A DNA stretch of 64,000 nt from Alphaproteobacteria bacterium (GCA_017999645.1 JAGNLJ010000001.1:124001-188000), one strand, 5' to 3'; shown: positions 50,180-60,463, counted from the stretch's first letter. A program made the numbers and translations. The notes: generated from the sequence alone by a model not told the origin.

Positions 50180-52900
50180 TTAGCTTCCGGTGCCCATAAG
50201 CGCGGCAAGTTTGCTCGCGTCTTTGGTGAAGCCGAGGCCGATATTTCCGCCTTTGAAGACTTTATCGATGAGCTGGCCGGCGGGGTCGCCCGCAGCTTCG
50301 CTGAAGGTCGAGACCGAGACGCCCATCCAGCGCAGGATGTTATTCGGCACCTGGTCGATCAGCTTGAAGAAACCGGTCGCCATCATATACACCATGATCG
50401 CATACATCATCGTGAAGAAAAATTTATCGACCGGCAGGCGGTAAAATTCAATCGAAGACGGGCCGAGGCCTTTGAATTCGGCCTCCATGTCGTAGCCCGA
50501 GACGTTTGAAACGACGAGGTCGAATACATCGTTCAGCACGCGTACGCTGGCGGCAAAAATTGTCAGACTGGCGACAAGGCCGAATACGATCAAAATCGGC
50601 CGCAGGAAAATTTCAAGCAGAAGGAAATAGCCATTGTTGGCTGCGGGACCGGGCATGCCCTGGCCGTCCATGCGGCTGATATGCGCGAGCGCCCAGAGTG
50701 GCATCGCCACAACTGCTTCGAAGATGCTTTTGACCCAGCCGCTCAGGGCGAACATGAAGTAAATGAACGGCAGGAACGGCAGCACGTAATAAAGAATAAA
50801 GCTTATGACCATCGTGAATTTTCCGATCTCTACGGCCATGTCGATGAGAGCCTTTAATGTCTGTTCATCGCCGCCCACGGCCTTGCCGAATATGGCAACG
50901 AGAGAGGTTCCGACCAGGCCACTGCCTATATTACGGACGGATGCATCCATCAGGCCTTTTCCGAGAACGCTGAGCTGCGCGAGGGGGTGGATATTTGTGT
51001 TTTCCCGCATGGCGAAGACACCCTCGGTGCCGAAAATCATATTGACGACGTCGTTGAACGTGTTGCCCGACGTTCCGCTCTGCAGTTTCGAGGCGTTGCC
51101 GCTTTTATCCCAGAACGTATAGGCGTTGTAGAGAACAGCGGCGATCATTTTATCCTTGTAGCGCGGGTAGTCTGATTCTTTTCTGCCGCCGAGTGCGGGA
51201 TCGAATAAATCTTCGGGGCTAATATTTTCATTCGTCGCTTTATTCTGTTGCCCGATATGCTCCATCAGGAAAGGGTATTTGTCGGCGAAGGGGATATTTC
51301 CGATTGCCGCGGTTATCTGGCCGTTTTGCTGCGCGATGCGGTTGTACCATATGGCGGCGCCTCCCCAACCCATTGCGCGCAACTCGGGCGTGACGGCAAA
51401 ATTGGTTGAAGCGGCTTCCTGCGCGACCGCGGCGGGAATCTGATTTTTAACGAAATTGGTCCATCTCTGGATTTCGTTATTGGCGAAATTGGTTGTCGGC
51501 CAGGCGTTGCAGTTCGGATCATGGTCGATCTGCATAATGCGTCCGCGCACGCATGCGGCATTGACGCTGCCTTGCGCGTCATCCCACATGGCCCTGACCA
51601 GTTCGTAATAAACTTCCTGCATGATCCAGGCGCCTGAAGTGGGATCGTTCGACGTTACAGGCAGGTTGACGACACCGCACACGGCTTTAACGTTGCCTTT
51701 ATCAAGCGGGTATCGTGCTTCGTTGAAGACACCGAAGCGGATTTCGATGTTACCGGCGTCGTTGAAATCAAGGGCGCCGGCAAAATCCACCGTGTCCAGG
51801 GGCAGGACGTTCGGGCCGGGCAGATTTGCGCCGGTCAGCGCATCGCGTACCAAATAACCCTGAACTCCATCGGGCGCGTGAAGCGTTTCGCCATAGGCGA
51901 ATTCCTCGGCGATCTTGCAGGTTTTCGCGACGAACATGAAACGCACAAGTGCGTTGATTTCGGGTGCGTTCGGCGTGGCGATAAGGTTTTCCTGCGGGCC
52001 AAGATAGGTTTCAACGAGGGACAAATTAAAGTGACCCCACGCATTAGTCGCGAAGTTCGATCCGAATTTCGCCGTCCAGAATGTGAGCATCTGGGCGGTG
52101 TTCATGCCGTAATGGTCGTCGTCGATATTGACCGGGATGAGAAGCGCAAAAAAGATAATCAGGCGGACGGGCCCCCATGTCCTGTTGAACCGCTGGCCGA
52201 AGGGCGTGCCGTTCACGGCGGTTTCGCCGATGATCGTCGTGACGAAATAAAGGATGACGATAACACCCACCATGAATATGCCGATGGAGTAATAATGAAA
52301 CAGCGTATGCAGAGCCCTGTGCATTGGCCAGGGGTAGGGGCCGCCAATGTTACCGATCTGCTGACCGTTCAGGCCCATGCAAGGGATCTGCAACGAAATG
52401 CAGGAGCCGTAAATGCGTGAGCCGAGGCCGAATACGCGATCAAGAATTATAAAGGCGATATCCTGTTCGCCATTTCCGAGGTTACCTCCATGGCCGAAAA
52501 TCGATTCTACGCCGAGAATATTATTGAGCGTGATGTCGGCAGGTGCGATGCCGGCCATGGCGGCAGGCGCCAGGACCGCCATAACAAGAAGGATGACCTG
52601 CAGCATCAGCATGATGGCGCCCGCAAGGATCGCGAAAAAAACGATGATCTGGTCGATGTTGCGCCGGGCGAAGACGAGATTGTTGGCGGCTTCGGCGATG
52701 ACGTGCCTCATGCCGTACCGGCCAATGTTGGCCGGATTCAAATAGGGGTGGCCATCGGGCAGCAGGCGAACAGAGTGATAGACGATTGCTATCATGTAGG
52801 CGACATGCATGAAGCCGGTGGCAAAAAACGCATGCAGCCGCGGCAGAAAGCCCGGCAGGAGCGTGTATTTTAGTACCTTTCCGGTGCTGAGCGTTGCCAT
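50180..52900 (-). CDS. DotA/TraY-like polytopic membrane protein, third of three
   Basis: DotA and TraY are inner-membrane channel-like components of type IVB secretion and IncI conjugation. The 906-residue protein has the family layout: helices near the N-terminus, HPYLNPANIGRYGMRHVI near residue 51, GTPFGQRFNRTWGPVR near 233, a large periplasmic region with GWGGAAIWYN near 511 and HPLAQL near 638, and a C-terminal bundle with MPLWALAHI near 737. It starts right at the stop of the gene before it (TAAATG). The actual substrate and system are unknown. Confidence 0.75.
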   Translation of the reverse strand: MATLSTGKVLKYTLLPGFLPRLHAFFATGFMHVAYMIAIVYHSVRLLPDGHPYLNPANIGRYGMRHVIAEAANNLVFARRNIDQIIVFFAILAGAIMLMLQVILLVMAVLAPAAMAGIAPADITLNNILGVESIFGHGGNLGNGEQDIAFIILDRVFGLGSRIYGSCISLQIPCMGLNGQQIGNIGGPYPWPMHRALHTLFHYYSIGIFMVGVIVILYFVTTIIGETAVNGTPFGQRFNRTWGPVRLIIFFALLIPVNIDDDHYGMNTAQMLTFWTAKFGSNFATNAWGHFNLSLVETYLGPQENLIATPNAPEINALVRFMFVAKTCKIAEEFAYGETLHAPDGVQGYLVRDALTGANLPGPNVLPLDTVDFAGALDFNDAGNIEIRFGVFNEARYPLDKGNVKAVCGVVNLPVTSNDPTSGAWIMQEVYYELVRAMWDDAQGSVNAACVRGRIMQIDHDPNCNAWPTTNFANNEIQRWTNFVKNQIPAAVAQEAASTNFAVTPELRAMGWGGAAIWYNRIAQQNGQITAAIGNIPFADKYPFLMEHIGQQNKATNENISPEDLFDPALGGRKESDYPRYKDKMIAAVLYNAYTFWDKSGNASKLQSGTSGNTFNDVVNMIFGTEGVFAMRENTNIHPLAQLSVLGKGLMDASVRNIGSGLVGTSLVAIFGKAVGGDEQTLKALIDMAVEIGKFTMVISFILYYVLPFLPFIYFMFALSGWVKSIFEAVVAMPLWALAHISRMDGQGMPGPAANNGYFLLLEIFLRPILIVFGLVASLTIFAASVRVLNDVFDLVVSNVSGYDMEAEFKGLGPSSIEFYRLPVDKFFFTMMYAIMVYMMATGFFKLIDQVPNNILRWMGVSVSTFSEAAGDPAGQLIDKVFKGGNIGLGFTKDASKLAALMGTGS

Positions 52901-55708
52901 TTATCCACCGCCGCCGCCGCCGCCGCCTCTGGCCATTTTTTCGGTTATATCTTTCATCTGGCCACCGATAGCTCCCGTTGCCTGGCCCGCGCCGACGGTG
53001 GTTGTGCTGACGAGGCTTTCAGCTGCATTCTCGCGGGCGTCGTTTTCGGTCGCGACGCTCTGGCCCATCCAGCGCAGGATGTTTGCCGGAATCAGGTCGA
53101 TGAGCTTGAATGACGAGAGGGCCATCATGTAGACGATGATCGCGTAAATCGCGGTGAAGAAAAGTTCGTCGACGGCCGAGCGGAAATACTGGCCCATTGA
53201 AGCGCCGATGCCCTTCGCTTCGCTGGGGACGTCGAAGCCCGACAGGTTGGAAACCACCAGATCCCATGTCTGGTTCAGGGCGAAGACCATTGCAGCGAAG
53301 ATCGAGATGCTAGCCAACAGTCCGAAGATGATCAGGATAGGTCGCAGGAATATTTCGAAAATGAGGAAGTAGCCGTTTACCGCGGCCGCGCCCGCCAGTC
53401 CGTTGCCGTCGATGCGGATGTGCGCGAGCGCCCAGAGCGGCGCACCGATCATGGCTTCGAAAATTGCCTTCAGCCAGCCGCCGACCGCGAAGAAGAAATA
53501 AATGAAGGGCAGGAAAGGCACGATGTAATAAAGGACGAAGCCCATCGTCAGGATGCCCATGCTGATTGAAATCAGGAACTTGGTGAGCGCGGCGGCGCCT
53601 GCGCGGCTGTTGTTGTCAAGCGCGGGCATGATAACCATACCGCCCCCCGCGAGGAAAAGATCGAGCGCAGCGCTTTCGACGAGCGATCGTCCAACACCAA
53701 CCAGTTGTGCAAGCGGGTGGATATCCGGGTTTTTGCGCATGCTGTAGAGGCCGCCGGTGCCGAAAAGTGCGTTGATTGTGTCCATGACGATGTTGCCGGT
53801 GGGTTCGGTATGCGATGTTGTCGCGAAGCCGCCGCGCTGCCAGTAGTTATAGGATTCCCACATCGCCGACGCAAAAGGAAGCGTGTAAGGTTCGCGCTCC
53901 TTAACAGGCACGCCATTGGCCAGCTGCGGATTGAAGCGTTCGGCTACAGGCACACTCTGGTCGCCCTGGCGTTTTTTCTCGTACACATATTCCATGATGC
54001 TCGGCCAGCGCGATACCGACGGGATGGCGCCGACCGCTTCAGTCAGCGAGCCGTTGATCTCTGCGACCTTGTTGTACCACATGCCTGCACCGGCCCAACC
54101 TTTGGCAAGGAGCTGCGGCGTGATCAGCCATGTTGCGGATTCAATTTGGGCGCGCACGGCGCCGCCGCCGCCGCCCAGCACACCGCCCAGACCGTTTCCG
54201 CCGCTGGTCAGCGCCGCTTCAACGTCGCCCCGATAAAAGTCCTGTATGGCGCTTCGGAAAGTATCGGGGGGCGGCACGAGGTCGTCTCTACTCGGCGGGC
54301 AGTCGCCGCCGAGGCGTTGACACGGGGTATGTTTGAGCGCGGTGTAAGACGCGTAATTATAAGGCGTCAGGAATGTACCGGTATAAACCGATTGCCAGAG
54401 TTCCTGGACGATGTAAATGTAATAACGCTGCATCATCTCGGTGCCGGGTTCCGCCAGGCCGGGCATGCGCGGATCGCTTATCGGGATAATGAGTTCGCCG
54501 CAGATTGGCGATACATAACCTTTGTTGAGCGTGGTTCTGTCGATGACGCCAAAGCGGATAACGAGATCCTGATCGCCGCGAAGAAAAGTCATGACGTCAT
54601 TATAACTTGCCTGCGTGCCGCCACCAGGCGGGCCGCCGGGCAATCCAGGCCAGTCGGCGAAGAGAAGGTTGGGCGGATTGCTGAGCGGATCGCGGACGGC
54701 ATAGGCGCGGATGTGTCTTCGTTCCTCTGCGGGTCTCAGCCACTCAAGCCACGCGCAAACCGAAGCGGAATACATGAACTGCAAAACACCGTGAATTTCA
54801 GGAACGTTCGGCGTCGAAACCAGGTTCCTGGTCTGGCCGATATAGCTTTCGGTAAGGCCCTGGTTGAAAAGAATCCAGCCGTTGGTGGCAAAAGCCGAAC
54901 CGAACTTCGCAGCGTAGAGAACGATATATTGCGACGAGTTGAGGCCGTAGCCGATCGGGATCAGGAGGCCGAAAGCGACAACAATACGTATGGGAGCCCA
55001 GAGCTTGTTGAAGCGTTTGCCGAAAGGCGTGCCGCTTTGCGCTGTTTCCATCACGATGGTGCTGATGAAGTAGCAGGTGATCAGCGTGGCAACGACCAGC
55101 AAGCCGATGCTGTAAAGGCGGAACATTTCATGCAGGGCGTCGTGAATGGCGTAAGGCCAGCTTGGCTGGACGAAAACCGACTGGCCGGCCATATCGAGGA
55201 TTCCACCGCCATAGTTATCAAGGCATGTTCCCTGCGCATTCACGCAGGAATTGAAAAGATCCGGCACGCCGAAGACAAGATCGAGCATGATATGGGCTAT
55301 ATCCTGACCGGGATTTGGCGTGACAAAAAATCCGGCGAAATTGGTCGGCATAGCCGCGCCCGCCAGCACGGGCTGGAACATAAGAGACGTGCCTAGCAGA
55401 AGAACCTGGAGGAAAATAAGAATTATGCCCACAAGCACCGCGCCGAACATGATAACCTGGTCCGCGTTTTTGGTTTTGAGTACGAGGTGATTGGCGGCTT
55501 CGGCGATGACGTGGCGGATTCCAAAGCGCCCTATATTTGCCGAGTCGAGATAAGGGTGCCCGGCGGGGAGCAGCCGCACCGTGCTGTAGACAAGAGCGAT
55601 GAAAAACGGGATATACTGGAAGCCCGAGAAAAAAAGATCCTGCAGCCGGGGACGAAGACCCGGCAGAACCGCATATCGGACAAATTGTTTTTTCGTTACA
55701 TTCAACAT
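52901..55708 (-). CDS. DotA/TraY-like polytopic membrane protein, second of three
   Basis: A 935-residue paralogue of its two neighbours. It shares HPYLDSANIGRFGIRHVI near the N-terminus, GTPFGKRFNKLWAPIR near 229, AKFGSAFATNGWILFN, GWAGAGMWYN near 537, HPLAQL near 664 and APLWALAHI near 759. The periplasmic loop between about 300 and 530 is the most divergent part and is Gly/Pro-rich. The protein ends in eight glycines encoded by CCG/CCA repeats on the plus strand. It follows the first gene by 23 bp. Confidence 0.75.
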   Translation of the reverse strand: MLNVTKKQFVRYAVLPGLRPRLQDLFFSGFQYIPFFIALVYSTVRLLPAGHPYLDSANIGRFGIRHVIAEAANHLVLKTKNADQVIMFGAVLVGIILIFLQVLLLGTSLMFQPVLAGAAMPTNFAGFFVTPNPGQDIAHIMLDLVFGVPDLFNSCVNAQGTCLDNYGGGILDMAGQSVFVQPSWPYAIHDALHEMFRLYSIGLLVVATLITCYFISTIVMETAQSGTPFGKRFNKLWAPIRIVVAFGLLIPIGYGLNSSQYIVLYAAKFGSAFATNGWILFNQGLTESYIGQTRNLVSTPNVPEIHGVLQFMYSASVCAWLEWLRPAEERRHIRAYAVRDPLSNPPNLLFADWPGLPGGPPGGGTQASYNDVMTFLRGDQDLVIRFGVIDRTTLNKGYVSPICGELIIPISDPRMPGLAEPGTEMMQRYYIYIVQELWQSVYTGTFLTPYNYASYTALKHTPCQRLGGDCPPSRDDLVPPPDTFRSAIQDFYRGDVEAALTSGGNGLGGVLGGGGGAVRAQIESATWLITPQLLAKGWAGAGMWYNKVAEINGSLTEAVGAIPSVSRWPSIMEYVYEKKRQGDQSVPVAERFNPQLANGVPVKEREPYTLPFASAMWESYNYWQRGGFATTSHTEPTGNIVMDTINALFGTGGLYSMRKNPDIHPLAQLVGVGRSLVESAALDLFLAGGGMVIMPALDNNSRAGAAALTKFLISISMGILTMGFVLYYIVPFLPFIYFFFAVGGWLKAIFEAMIGAPLWALAHIRIDGNGLAGAAAVNGYFLIFEIFLRPILIIFGLLASISIFAAMVFALNQTWDLVVSNLSGFDVPSEAKGIGASMGQYFRSAVDELFFTAIYAIIVYMMALSSFKLIDLIPANILRWMGQSVATENDARENAAESLVSTTTVGAGQATGAIGGQMKDITEKMARGGGGGGGG

Positions 55709-55731
55709 CAGTAAGCCTGTTTATAAATCCT

Positions 55732-58575
55732 TTATGGCCCCGGCGTGCCGTCACCCTGTACTCTTTGCCTGAGCGAAACCATCGCTTTTTCGAGATCGCC
55801 ACCAAAGCCGGCGGCAACATCGCGGAGGCCGGTTGTCGTTGTCTGCGCCATCTGATAGCCGCCGTAAGCCGCATATTTGGTGAGGCCTTCGGTCGGGTCG
55901 GCGTTGATATCGGAGAAGGCCGATACGCCCGCGCCCATATAGCGCAGAATTTGGTCAGGGATTTTATCAATCATTTTGAACGAAGCCGTCGCCATCATGT
56001 AGACGATGATCGCATAAACGACGGTATAGAAAAACTCGTCGATCTTGTTCTGCGGCAGAACCTTGTAAATATAGCCGGGGTAATTGACCTTTTGCTGCGC
56101 GCCCGGGCCGGTTTCCGTCCAACCTTCGAAGCCTGTGAGGCTGCTGGTGACGAGTTCCCACAGAACGTTCAGCATGCGCACCTGCGCTGTGAAAATAAGG
56201 ACGGCTGCGACCAGGCCGAACACCGTCAAAATCGGACGGACAAAAATTTCAAAAATCAGGAAATATCCGCTCGATGCGGAATCGCCGGGAAGCCCTTCGC
56301 CGTCGATGCGCAGGTGCGCCAGCGCCCAGAGCGGCGCGCCGACCATCGCTTCGAAAATGCTCTTGATCCATGTTCCGAACGCGAAGAAGAAATACAGGAA
56401 CGGCAGGAACGGTAAAACATAGAAGAGAATGAAACCAATGGTCATCGCCAGCATCGCGATCGTCATCATCATGCCGCTGGCGTAACCGGCCAGCGGACCC
56501 GTGTGGCTGTCCATCAGGCGCAAAAGACCGCCCGCGCCTGCCGTGATCGTGGAGCCACCGATATTGATGATGGCACTGTCGACCAGCGATTTGCCTACAG
56601 CTGCGAGCTGGGCGAGCGGGTGGATGTGGGCGTTGTCGCCACGCATTTCCATGAGGCCGCTCATGCCGAAAATCGCGCCGATGACGTCATTGATGACCGA
56701 GCTGCTCACGGTTTTGCTGGCCTTCTCCATGTCGGGATCGTCTTTGTTCCACCAGTTGAAGAAGTCGTTCATCAGCTTTGCAACTTCCAGGCAGTTCGTG
56801 GGGCAGGCGAGCGTCACAGGTCTGCCTTCCGCGAGGTTGGGGTTAAACTGCATTTTGCTGGAGAGATCGGCGTCCGCTTTTTTCCGCTCCCTGCGGGTTT
56901 GGTCCATCACGTCGGGATAGGTTTCAAAGTAAGGCATGCTGACGATGGATGTAGAGAAAACGCCGTTGATCTCGGCGATCTTGTTGTACCAGATTCCGGC
57001 GCCCGCCCAGCCGCGATCGAGAATATCGAGCCGCATCTGGATATCCTGGTTGTTGGTGTTGTAGACCATCCATGCCCAGTCTATTTCGGCTTCGTACTGA
57101 GGCTTGTAGACGCCAAGCAAAGTCTGACGGCCCTGGGCAGTGACTTGCGTATCATTGCAGGTTATCGGCCCTACAGCGCAAATGGGAAGCGATCCATGCC
57201 CGCACCCGATGGCGCATTGCAGGTGAGGCTCCCTGTTGATCGCGAATTCCATGTAACGGTGCGCGAGATCGACCATGAGCGTGCCGTCCGTGAACCACAT
57301 GGCCTTGACCAGGTTGAAATAAAACTCCTGAATCATGTCGGCGCCGCCCGGCATTGGGGGGCCGTTAGTCGGTCTTATATAGGTGATCGGAATACGGATA
57401 TCGCCGCAATATTTTCCGACCTGGCCTTTTTCCTTGTCGTAGCTGGTGTTATTGGGGTCGTAACGGCCGAAGCGGATGACGATGTCACTGTTGTTGTAGA
57501 AATTCAGCGCGGCTTCATAGCTCGTTCCGGCCTGAAGCTCCATTCGCGGCAAAGGATTCGGCATCCAGTCCTGCGGCTGTTTGACGAGATAAGGCCTGAT
57601 ATAAAAACCTCCTGACGGCGGCGGGGCGCCCTGATAGTTTGGATCTAGCTTCCAGTGTGCATAGGCGCAGGCGTGAACGAGGGACATGGCCTGGATGATC
57701 GGCATCAAACTTGGCGGGCTCGGTTTTGCGAGAAGACTTTCGCGCTCACCCGTCGGGTTGAAGCCAGCACCCATTCCAGCCTGCAGCGTGTCGTTGAACT
57801 GAATCCAGCCGTTGGTTGCAAAACCGGAGCCGAACTTCGCGGCGTAGAGCACGATGTACTGTCCGCTGTTGAGGCCATAGTTGATCGGCAACAGAAGACC
57901 GAGCGCAACGACAAGGCGGACGGGCACCCATGCGTTCTGAAAGCGCTGGCCGAAGGGATGACCGGTGGTGGCGGTCTCGCCGACGACAATCAGCACGTAG
58001 TACAGGAAGATGACGACGCCGACGATGAGCAGGCCGAGAGAATAGAATCTCAGCAACTCATGGAAGGCTGTGTGGAACGGCCACGGTAATTGGCCGTTGA
58101 TCGGTGGGCAGGCGCCAGCTTCCGTGCAGAAAAGATCTGGAATTCCGAAAACCTGGTCGAGCACGACGAAGGCCATATCGGTGACGGGGCCGCCACTGGG
58201 CGGATTCTGCGTGAGGAATATCGAGCCTGCGAAAGCGGGCTGGATTATGAAGATGTATATGATCATAACGAGCTGAATGAGCAGGATGATCACACCAGCC
58301 AGCAGTGCAAAGAAAATGAAAACCTGGTCGGCGTTTTGTTTTCTGAGCACCAGATTGTTGGCAGCTTCGCCGATGGCGTGACGGATTCCGAAGCGGCCGA
58401 TATTGGATGGATTGAGGTAAGGGTGATTGGGCGGCAGAAGGCGCACGGCGCCGTAAATGGTGGCCATCAAAAACGCGATATAGCCGAAACCGGACGCGAA
58501 AAGTGCCTTGGCACGCGGAATGATCCGCGGCAGCAACAAGATGCCAAGAACTGTCTTCGCTTTAACGCCGTTCAC
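55732..58575 (-). CDS. DotA/TraY-like polytopic membrane protein, first of three
   Basis: The first gene of the triplet, 947 residues. HPYLNPSNIGRFGIRHAI near residue 51, GHPFGQRFQNAWVPVR near 206, GWAGAGIWYN near 522, HPLAQL near 650 and APLWALAHL near 747 define the shared frame. A cysteine-rich part lies in the periplasmic loop (AIGCGHGSLPICAVGPITC). About eight membrane helices are visible. No dotB, dotC, icmE or other partner gene is adjacent, so a full secretion apparatus would have to be encoded elsewhere. Confidence 0.75.
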   Translation of the reverse strand: MNGVKAKTVLGILLLPRIIPRAKALFASGFGYIAFLMATIYGAVRLLPPNHPYLNPSNIGRFGIRHAIGEAANNLVLRKQNADQVFIFFALLAGVIILLIQLVMIIYIFIIQPAFAGSIFLTQNPPSGGPVTDMAFVVLDQVFGIPDLFCTEAGACPPINGQLPWPFHTAFHELLRFYSLGLLIVGVVIFLYYVLIVVGETATTGHPFGQRFQNAWVPVRLVVALGLLLPINYGLNSGQYIVLYAAKFGSGFATNGWIQFNDTLQAGMGAGFNPTGERESLLAKPSPPSLMPIIQAMSLVHACAYAHWKLDPNYQGAPPPSGGFYIRPYLVKQPQDWMPNPLPRMELQAGTSYEAALNFYNNSDIVIRFGRYDPNNTSYDKEKGQVGKYCGDIRIPITYIRPTNGPPMPGGADMIQEFYFNLVKAMWFTDGTLMVDLAHRYMEFAINREPHLQCAIGCGHGSLPICAVGPITCNDTQVTAQGRQTLLGVYKPQYEAEIDWAWMVYNTNNQDIQMRLDILDRGWAGAGIWYNKIAEINGVFSTSIVSMPYFETYPDVMDQTRRERKKADADLSSKMQFNPNLAEGRPVTLACPTNCLEVAKLMNDFFNWWNKDDPDMEKASKTVSSSVINDVIGAIFGMSGLMEMRGDNAHIHPLAQLAAVGKSLVDSAIINIGGSTITAGAGGLLRLMDSHTGPLAGYASGMMMTIAMLAMTIGFILFYVLPFLPFLYFFFAFGTWIKSIFEAMVGAPLWALAHLRIDGEGLPGDSASSGYFLIFEIFVRPILTVFGLVAAVLIFTAQVRMLNVLWELVTSSLTGFEGWTETGPGAQQKVNYPGYIYKVLPQNKIDEFFYTVVYAIIVYMMATASFKMIDKIPDQILRYMGAGVSAFSDINADPTEGLTKYAAYGGYQMAQTTTTGLRDVAAGFGGDLEKAMVSLRQRVQGDGTPGP

Positions 58576-58783
58576 TAAGATCCACCACTACCTATATTTT
58601 ACCGCCGGAATACTTAAAATTTTAGTAAATTTTGTCTCAGTTTTTATATTGTAACATCTTTTAATGCCTGAGCGCATATTGTGTCTAAGTTATTGAAATT
58701 AAATAATAATGTTCGCCGCCGCGACCTCGCGCTGCGACAGGTTTTTTGCTTAAGCTATTGAAATTATTGAATTAAGTAACTTT
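58576..58783. other. Intergenic region between ettA and the DotA-like cluster, with a direct repeat
   Basis: This 208-bp AT-rich stretch should hold the promoter of the triplet. TAAGTTATTGAAATTA (near 58,685) and TAAGCTATTGAAATTA (near 58,751) are near-identical 16-bp direct repeats about 66 bp apart. No coding frame was seen. Confidence 0.5.
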
Positions 58784-60463
58784 TTAGCCCGCACGCCGGA
58801 GAGGCTTGTATTTAATGCGGTGGGGCTGGTCGGCGGCAATCCCGAGGCGGCGTTTACGGTCGGCCTCGTAATCTTCATAGTTGCCCTCGAACCATTCGAC
58901 ATGCGAGTCGCCTTCGAAGGCCAGGATGTGGGTGGCCAGGCGGTCGAGGAACCAGCGGTCGTGGGAGATGATAACCGCGCAGCCGGGGAAGTTTTCGATG
59001 GCCTCTTCAAGCGCCGAGAGCGTTTCGGTGTCGAGGTCGTTGGTCGGTTCATCGAGCAGGATGACGTTGGCTTCGGTCTTGAGCATTTTCGCAAGATGGA
59101 CGCGGTTACGCTGACCGCCGGAAAGATTGCCGACTTTTTGTTGTTGATCGGGGCCGCGGAAGTTAAAGGCGGAGCAGTAAGCACGGGAAGGCATTTCGAC
59201 CTTGCCGAGCTTGATGATGTCTTCGCTGTTGGAAATTTCCTGCCAGACATTGTTGTCGGGATTGAGCGAGTCGCGGCTCTGATCGACATAGCCGAGCTTG
59301 ACGGATTCACCAACCGTGAATGTTCCGCTGTCCGGTTTTTCGGTGCCGGTGATCATGCGGAAGAGAGTCGATTTACCCGCGCCATTCGGGCCGATGACGC
59401 CGACCACGCCACCCGGCGGAAGGCGGAAGGACAGATTGTCGATGAGCAGATGATCGCCGTAACCTTTTGAAATGCCCTTTGCTTCGATGACGTTTTCGCC
59501 AAGGCGGGGCGGTGCGGGGATGACGATCTGCGCGTTGCGCTGCGTGTTGGTCTGCGATTCAGCGAGTAATGTTTCGTAAGACGCGATACGCGCCTTGGAT
59601 TTTTTGCGGCGGCCTTCGGGCGTTTTGCCCATCCATTCCATCTCGCGGGCGAGTGTTTTCTGACGCGCGGCTTCTTCTTTCGATTCCTGTTCCATACGCT
59701 TGGCTTTGGCTTTGAGATAACCTGTGTAGTTGCCTTCGTACGGGATGCCCTTGCCGCGGTCGAGCTCTAAAATCCAGCCTGTGACGTTGTCGAGGAAGTA
59801 ACGGTCGTGCGTGATCATGATGACCGTGCCCTTGTAGTCTAACAAGAAGCGCTGGAGCCACGCGACGGATTCGGCGTCGAGGTGGTTCGTCGGTTCGTCG
59901 AGCAGAAGGAGATCGGGACGTTCCAGTAGCAATTTGCAAAGCGCGACGCGGCGTTTTTCACCGCCCGAGAGATTGTCGATTTTTGCATCGCCCGGCGGGC
60001 AGCGCAGCGCGTCCATCGCGATTTCAATCGTGCGGTCGAGTTCCCAGCCATCGACAGCGTCGATTTTTGCCTGGAGTTCGCCCATTTCGTTCCCCAGTTT
60101 TTCGAAGTCGGCATCGGGCTCTGCCATCTCGGCGCTGATCGCGTTGTAACGGTCGACCATGTCCTTGATTTCCTTGAGGCCCATCAAAACGTTTTCGTGA
60201 ACGCTCTTGGTTTTGTCGAGCTGCGGTTCCTGCTCCAGGTAACCGACGCGCACGCCATCGGCGAGCGTGTAGTCGCCGGTGAATTCCTTGTCGCGGCCAG
60301 CCATGATGCGGAGCAGGGTCGATTTACCCGAGCCGTTCGGTCCGAGCACGCCGATTTTCACGCCGGGCAGGAAGCTGAGCGTGATGTTTTCGATGACTTT
60401 CTTGCCGTTGCCGTAGGCTTTGCCCAGGCCGTGCATGGTGCAGATATATTGATAGGCTGCCAT
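58784..60463 (-). CDS. ettA: Energy-dependent translational throttle protein (ABC-F)
   Basis: EttA binds the ribosomal E site and gates entry into elongation according to ATP/ADP. Two ABC domains: Walker A GPNGSGKSTL and GPNGAGKSTL, signatures LSGGEKRRVALCKLLL and LSGGQRNRVHLAKML, Walker B LLLLDEPTNHLD and VILLDEPTNDLD. The arm insertion in the first domain and the linker between domains match EttA. It has 559 residues against 555 in E. coli. It is upstream of the DotA-like genes on the same strand, but the 200-bp gap suggests separate transcripts. Confidence 0.95.
   Translation of the reverse strand: MAAYQYICTMHGLGKAYGNGKKVIENITLSFLPGVKIGVLGPNGSGKSTLLRIMAGRDKEFTGDYTLADGVRVGYLEQEPQLDKTKSVHENVLMGLKEIKDMVDRYNAISAEMAEPDADFEKLGNEMGELQAKIDAVDGWELDRTIEIAMDALRCPPGDAKIDNLSGGEKRRVALCKLLLERPDLLLLDEPTNHLDAESVAWLQRFLLDYKGTVIMITHDRYFLDNVTGWILELDRGKGIPYEGNYTGYLKAKAKRMEQESKEEAARQKTLAREMEWMGKTPEGRRKKSKARIASYETLLAESQTNTQRNAQIVIPAPPRLGENVIEAKGISKGYGDHLLIDNLSFRLPPGGVVGVIGPNGAGKSTLFRMITGTEKPDSGTFTVGESVKLGYVDQSRDSLNPDNNVWQEISNSEDIIKLGKVEMPSRAYCSAFNFRGPDQQQKVGNLSGGQRNRVHLAKMLKTEANVILLDEPTNDLDTETLSALEEAIENFPGCAVIISHDRWFLDRLATHILAFEGDSHVEWFEGNYEDYEADRKRRLGIAADQPHRIKYKPLRRAG

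Noticed and set aside
52905-52926. CCG triplet run, considered as a slippage-prone phase-variable tract
   Set aside because: It is made of triplets, so length changes would only alter the number of C-terminal glycines and would not switch the frame.
53705-55396. 563-codon open frame opposite the second DotA-like gene
   Set aside because: It is antisense to a gene with family-conserved blocks and paralogues; it is a by-product of GC-rich codon use.
56503-57615. 370-codon open frame opposite the first DotA-like gene
   Set aside because: Antisense shadow; the opposite strand shares conserved motifs with two neighbouring paralogues.
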